From Rugalucina vietnamica (taxonomy: Eukaryota; Mollusca; Bivalvia; Lucinida; Lucinidae): 64,000 nucleotides of DNA. The stretch lies in NCBI GenBank assembly GCA_964017185.1, contig OZ024870.1, positions 35,108,139-35,172,138 of the forward strand, given 5' to 3'. The notes beneath the pieces are model-generated. The model ran no database searches, was not told the DNA's origin, and saw only the letters and a program-made list of their open reading frames with translations. Positions 63,678 through 64,000 of this stretch are shown piece after piece; the stretch's first letter is position 1; every line of letters begins with the position of its first letter. The translations under genes were made by a program, and so were the position numbers.

Positions 63678-63970
63678 CTATTGACTGTTTGTGCCTCTAG
63701 GCAAAACATATTCTGACTGACCGACCATATGATTACTCGTTAACCACTTAAAAGGCCTGAGCCTATCCTTGAAATGTGGTTGAGTCAAACCATCCATACA
63801 TATAAACTTTTGTTTGTTACTTGGGTGCCAAATTTCAAACCTTATTTCGCATGTCATGGCATCCCAATGTTGGATAGAAGTCAACATAAAATGGAGACCG
63901 CTGACACGGTGACGTCCAGACATAACCGAATGTGTTGACTGGGATGTATTTAGCACCAAACGAACAAATC
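63678..63970. repeat. Dispersed repeat shared with 19850-20090
   Basis: Shared phrases: TGTGCCTCTAGGCAAA, CATCCATACATATAAAC and ACATAAAATGGAGACCG. No ORF. Probably a SINE-like or DNA-element remnant. Confidence 0.5.
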
Positions 63971-64000
63971 GTTCTCGTGCTTTAATTTGTAGTGATATAA

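Overview
This window looks like AT-rich, repeat-dense intergenic and intronic DNA from a metazoan, most likely a marine bivalve or another lophotrochozoan. The reasons are spliced coding exons with GT-AG borders, tRNA-derived SINEs of molluscan type, DIRS, piggyBac, hAT, pogo and BEN/BED families side by side, and capped repeats with GACGGACGG tails and 'AGCTCACCTGAGCC' hairpins of a kind common in bivalve genomes. I see no rRNA, no intact tRNA, no CRISPR array and no bacterial-style operon. The species call is inference.

Layout. 0-3.8 kb: SINE pieces, two BEN-domain exons with a hairpin MITE in the intron, and a near-perfect palindromic MITE. 3.8-9.4 kb: a piggyBac element with an intact 601-residue transposase; a second capped element made of eight 192-bp units sits in its 3' half. 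9.5-11.6 kb: a minisatellite that switches orientation, then a decayed pogo/Tigger transposase. 12.5-16.7 kb: MITEs and a capped repeat family with tandem units. 14.9 and 19.6 kb: two copies of a Ser/Lys-rich host exon; a 2.2-kb TIR element with a 9-bp target duplication lies beside the second. 20.4-24.9 kb: DIRS-A, a tyrosine-recombinase retroelement, apparently in an intron of a host gene whose last exons are at 24.9-26.2 kb. 27.2-34.3 kb: a truncated piggyBac, a tandem array of exon-like units, and another piggyBac (29.8-34.3 kb) inserted into one of those units at TTAA. 35.2-48.1 kb: DIRS-B with both inverted terminal repeats and the internal complementary region. It is split by an intact four-exon hAT (36.3-41.7 kb), by a palindrome-rich element carrying a SINE (44.9-46.5 kb) and by a small MITE. 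48.1-54.7 kb: exon fragments, a piggyBac end, an LTR-like block, a two-exon BED-finger gene, and a unit present three times that carries the same short reading frame. 55-64 kb: MITEs, a mini Ty3/Gypsy gag cassette, a TIR element enclosing a first-exon-like ORF, a SAM-like/gag-like exon, a coiled-coil reading frame and sparse repeats.

The most interesting observations are these. (1) An acidic EF(S/E)GF motif recurs in three piggyBac N-termini and in the pogo C-terminus, with a weaker L-S-G-F form in the DIRS gag. It matches the FxGF motif known to bind LEDGF/p75-type and TFIIS-N-like domains. (2) The two piggyBac elements share an unusual 3' plan: clusters of ACCTGT on both sides of a capped tandem-array element, although the array sequences differ. 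(3) Terminus/ICR geometry in both DIRS elements lets the circle junction be read directly. (4) The nesting order in DIRS-B can be worked out from which reading frame each insert breaks. Base positions were counted by eye, so boundaries may be off by a few bases.
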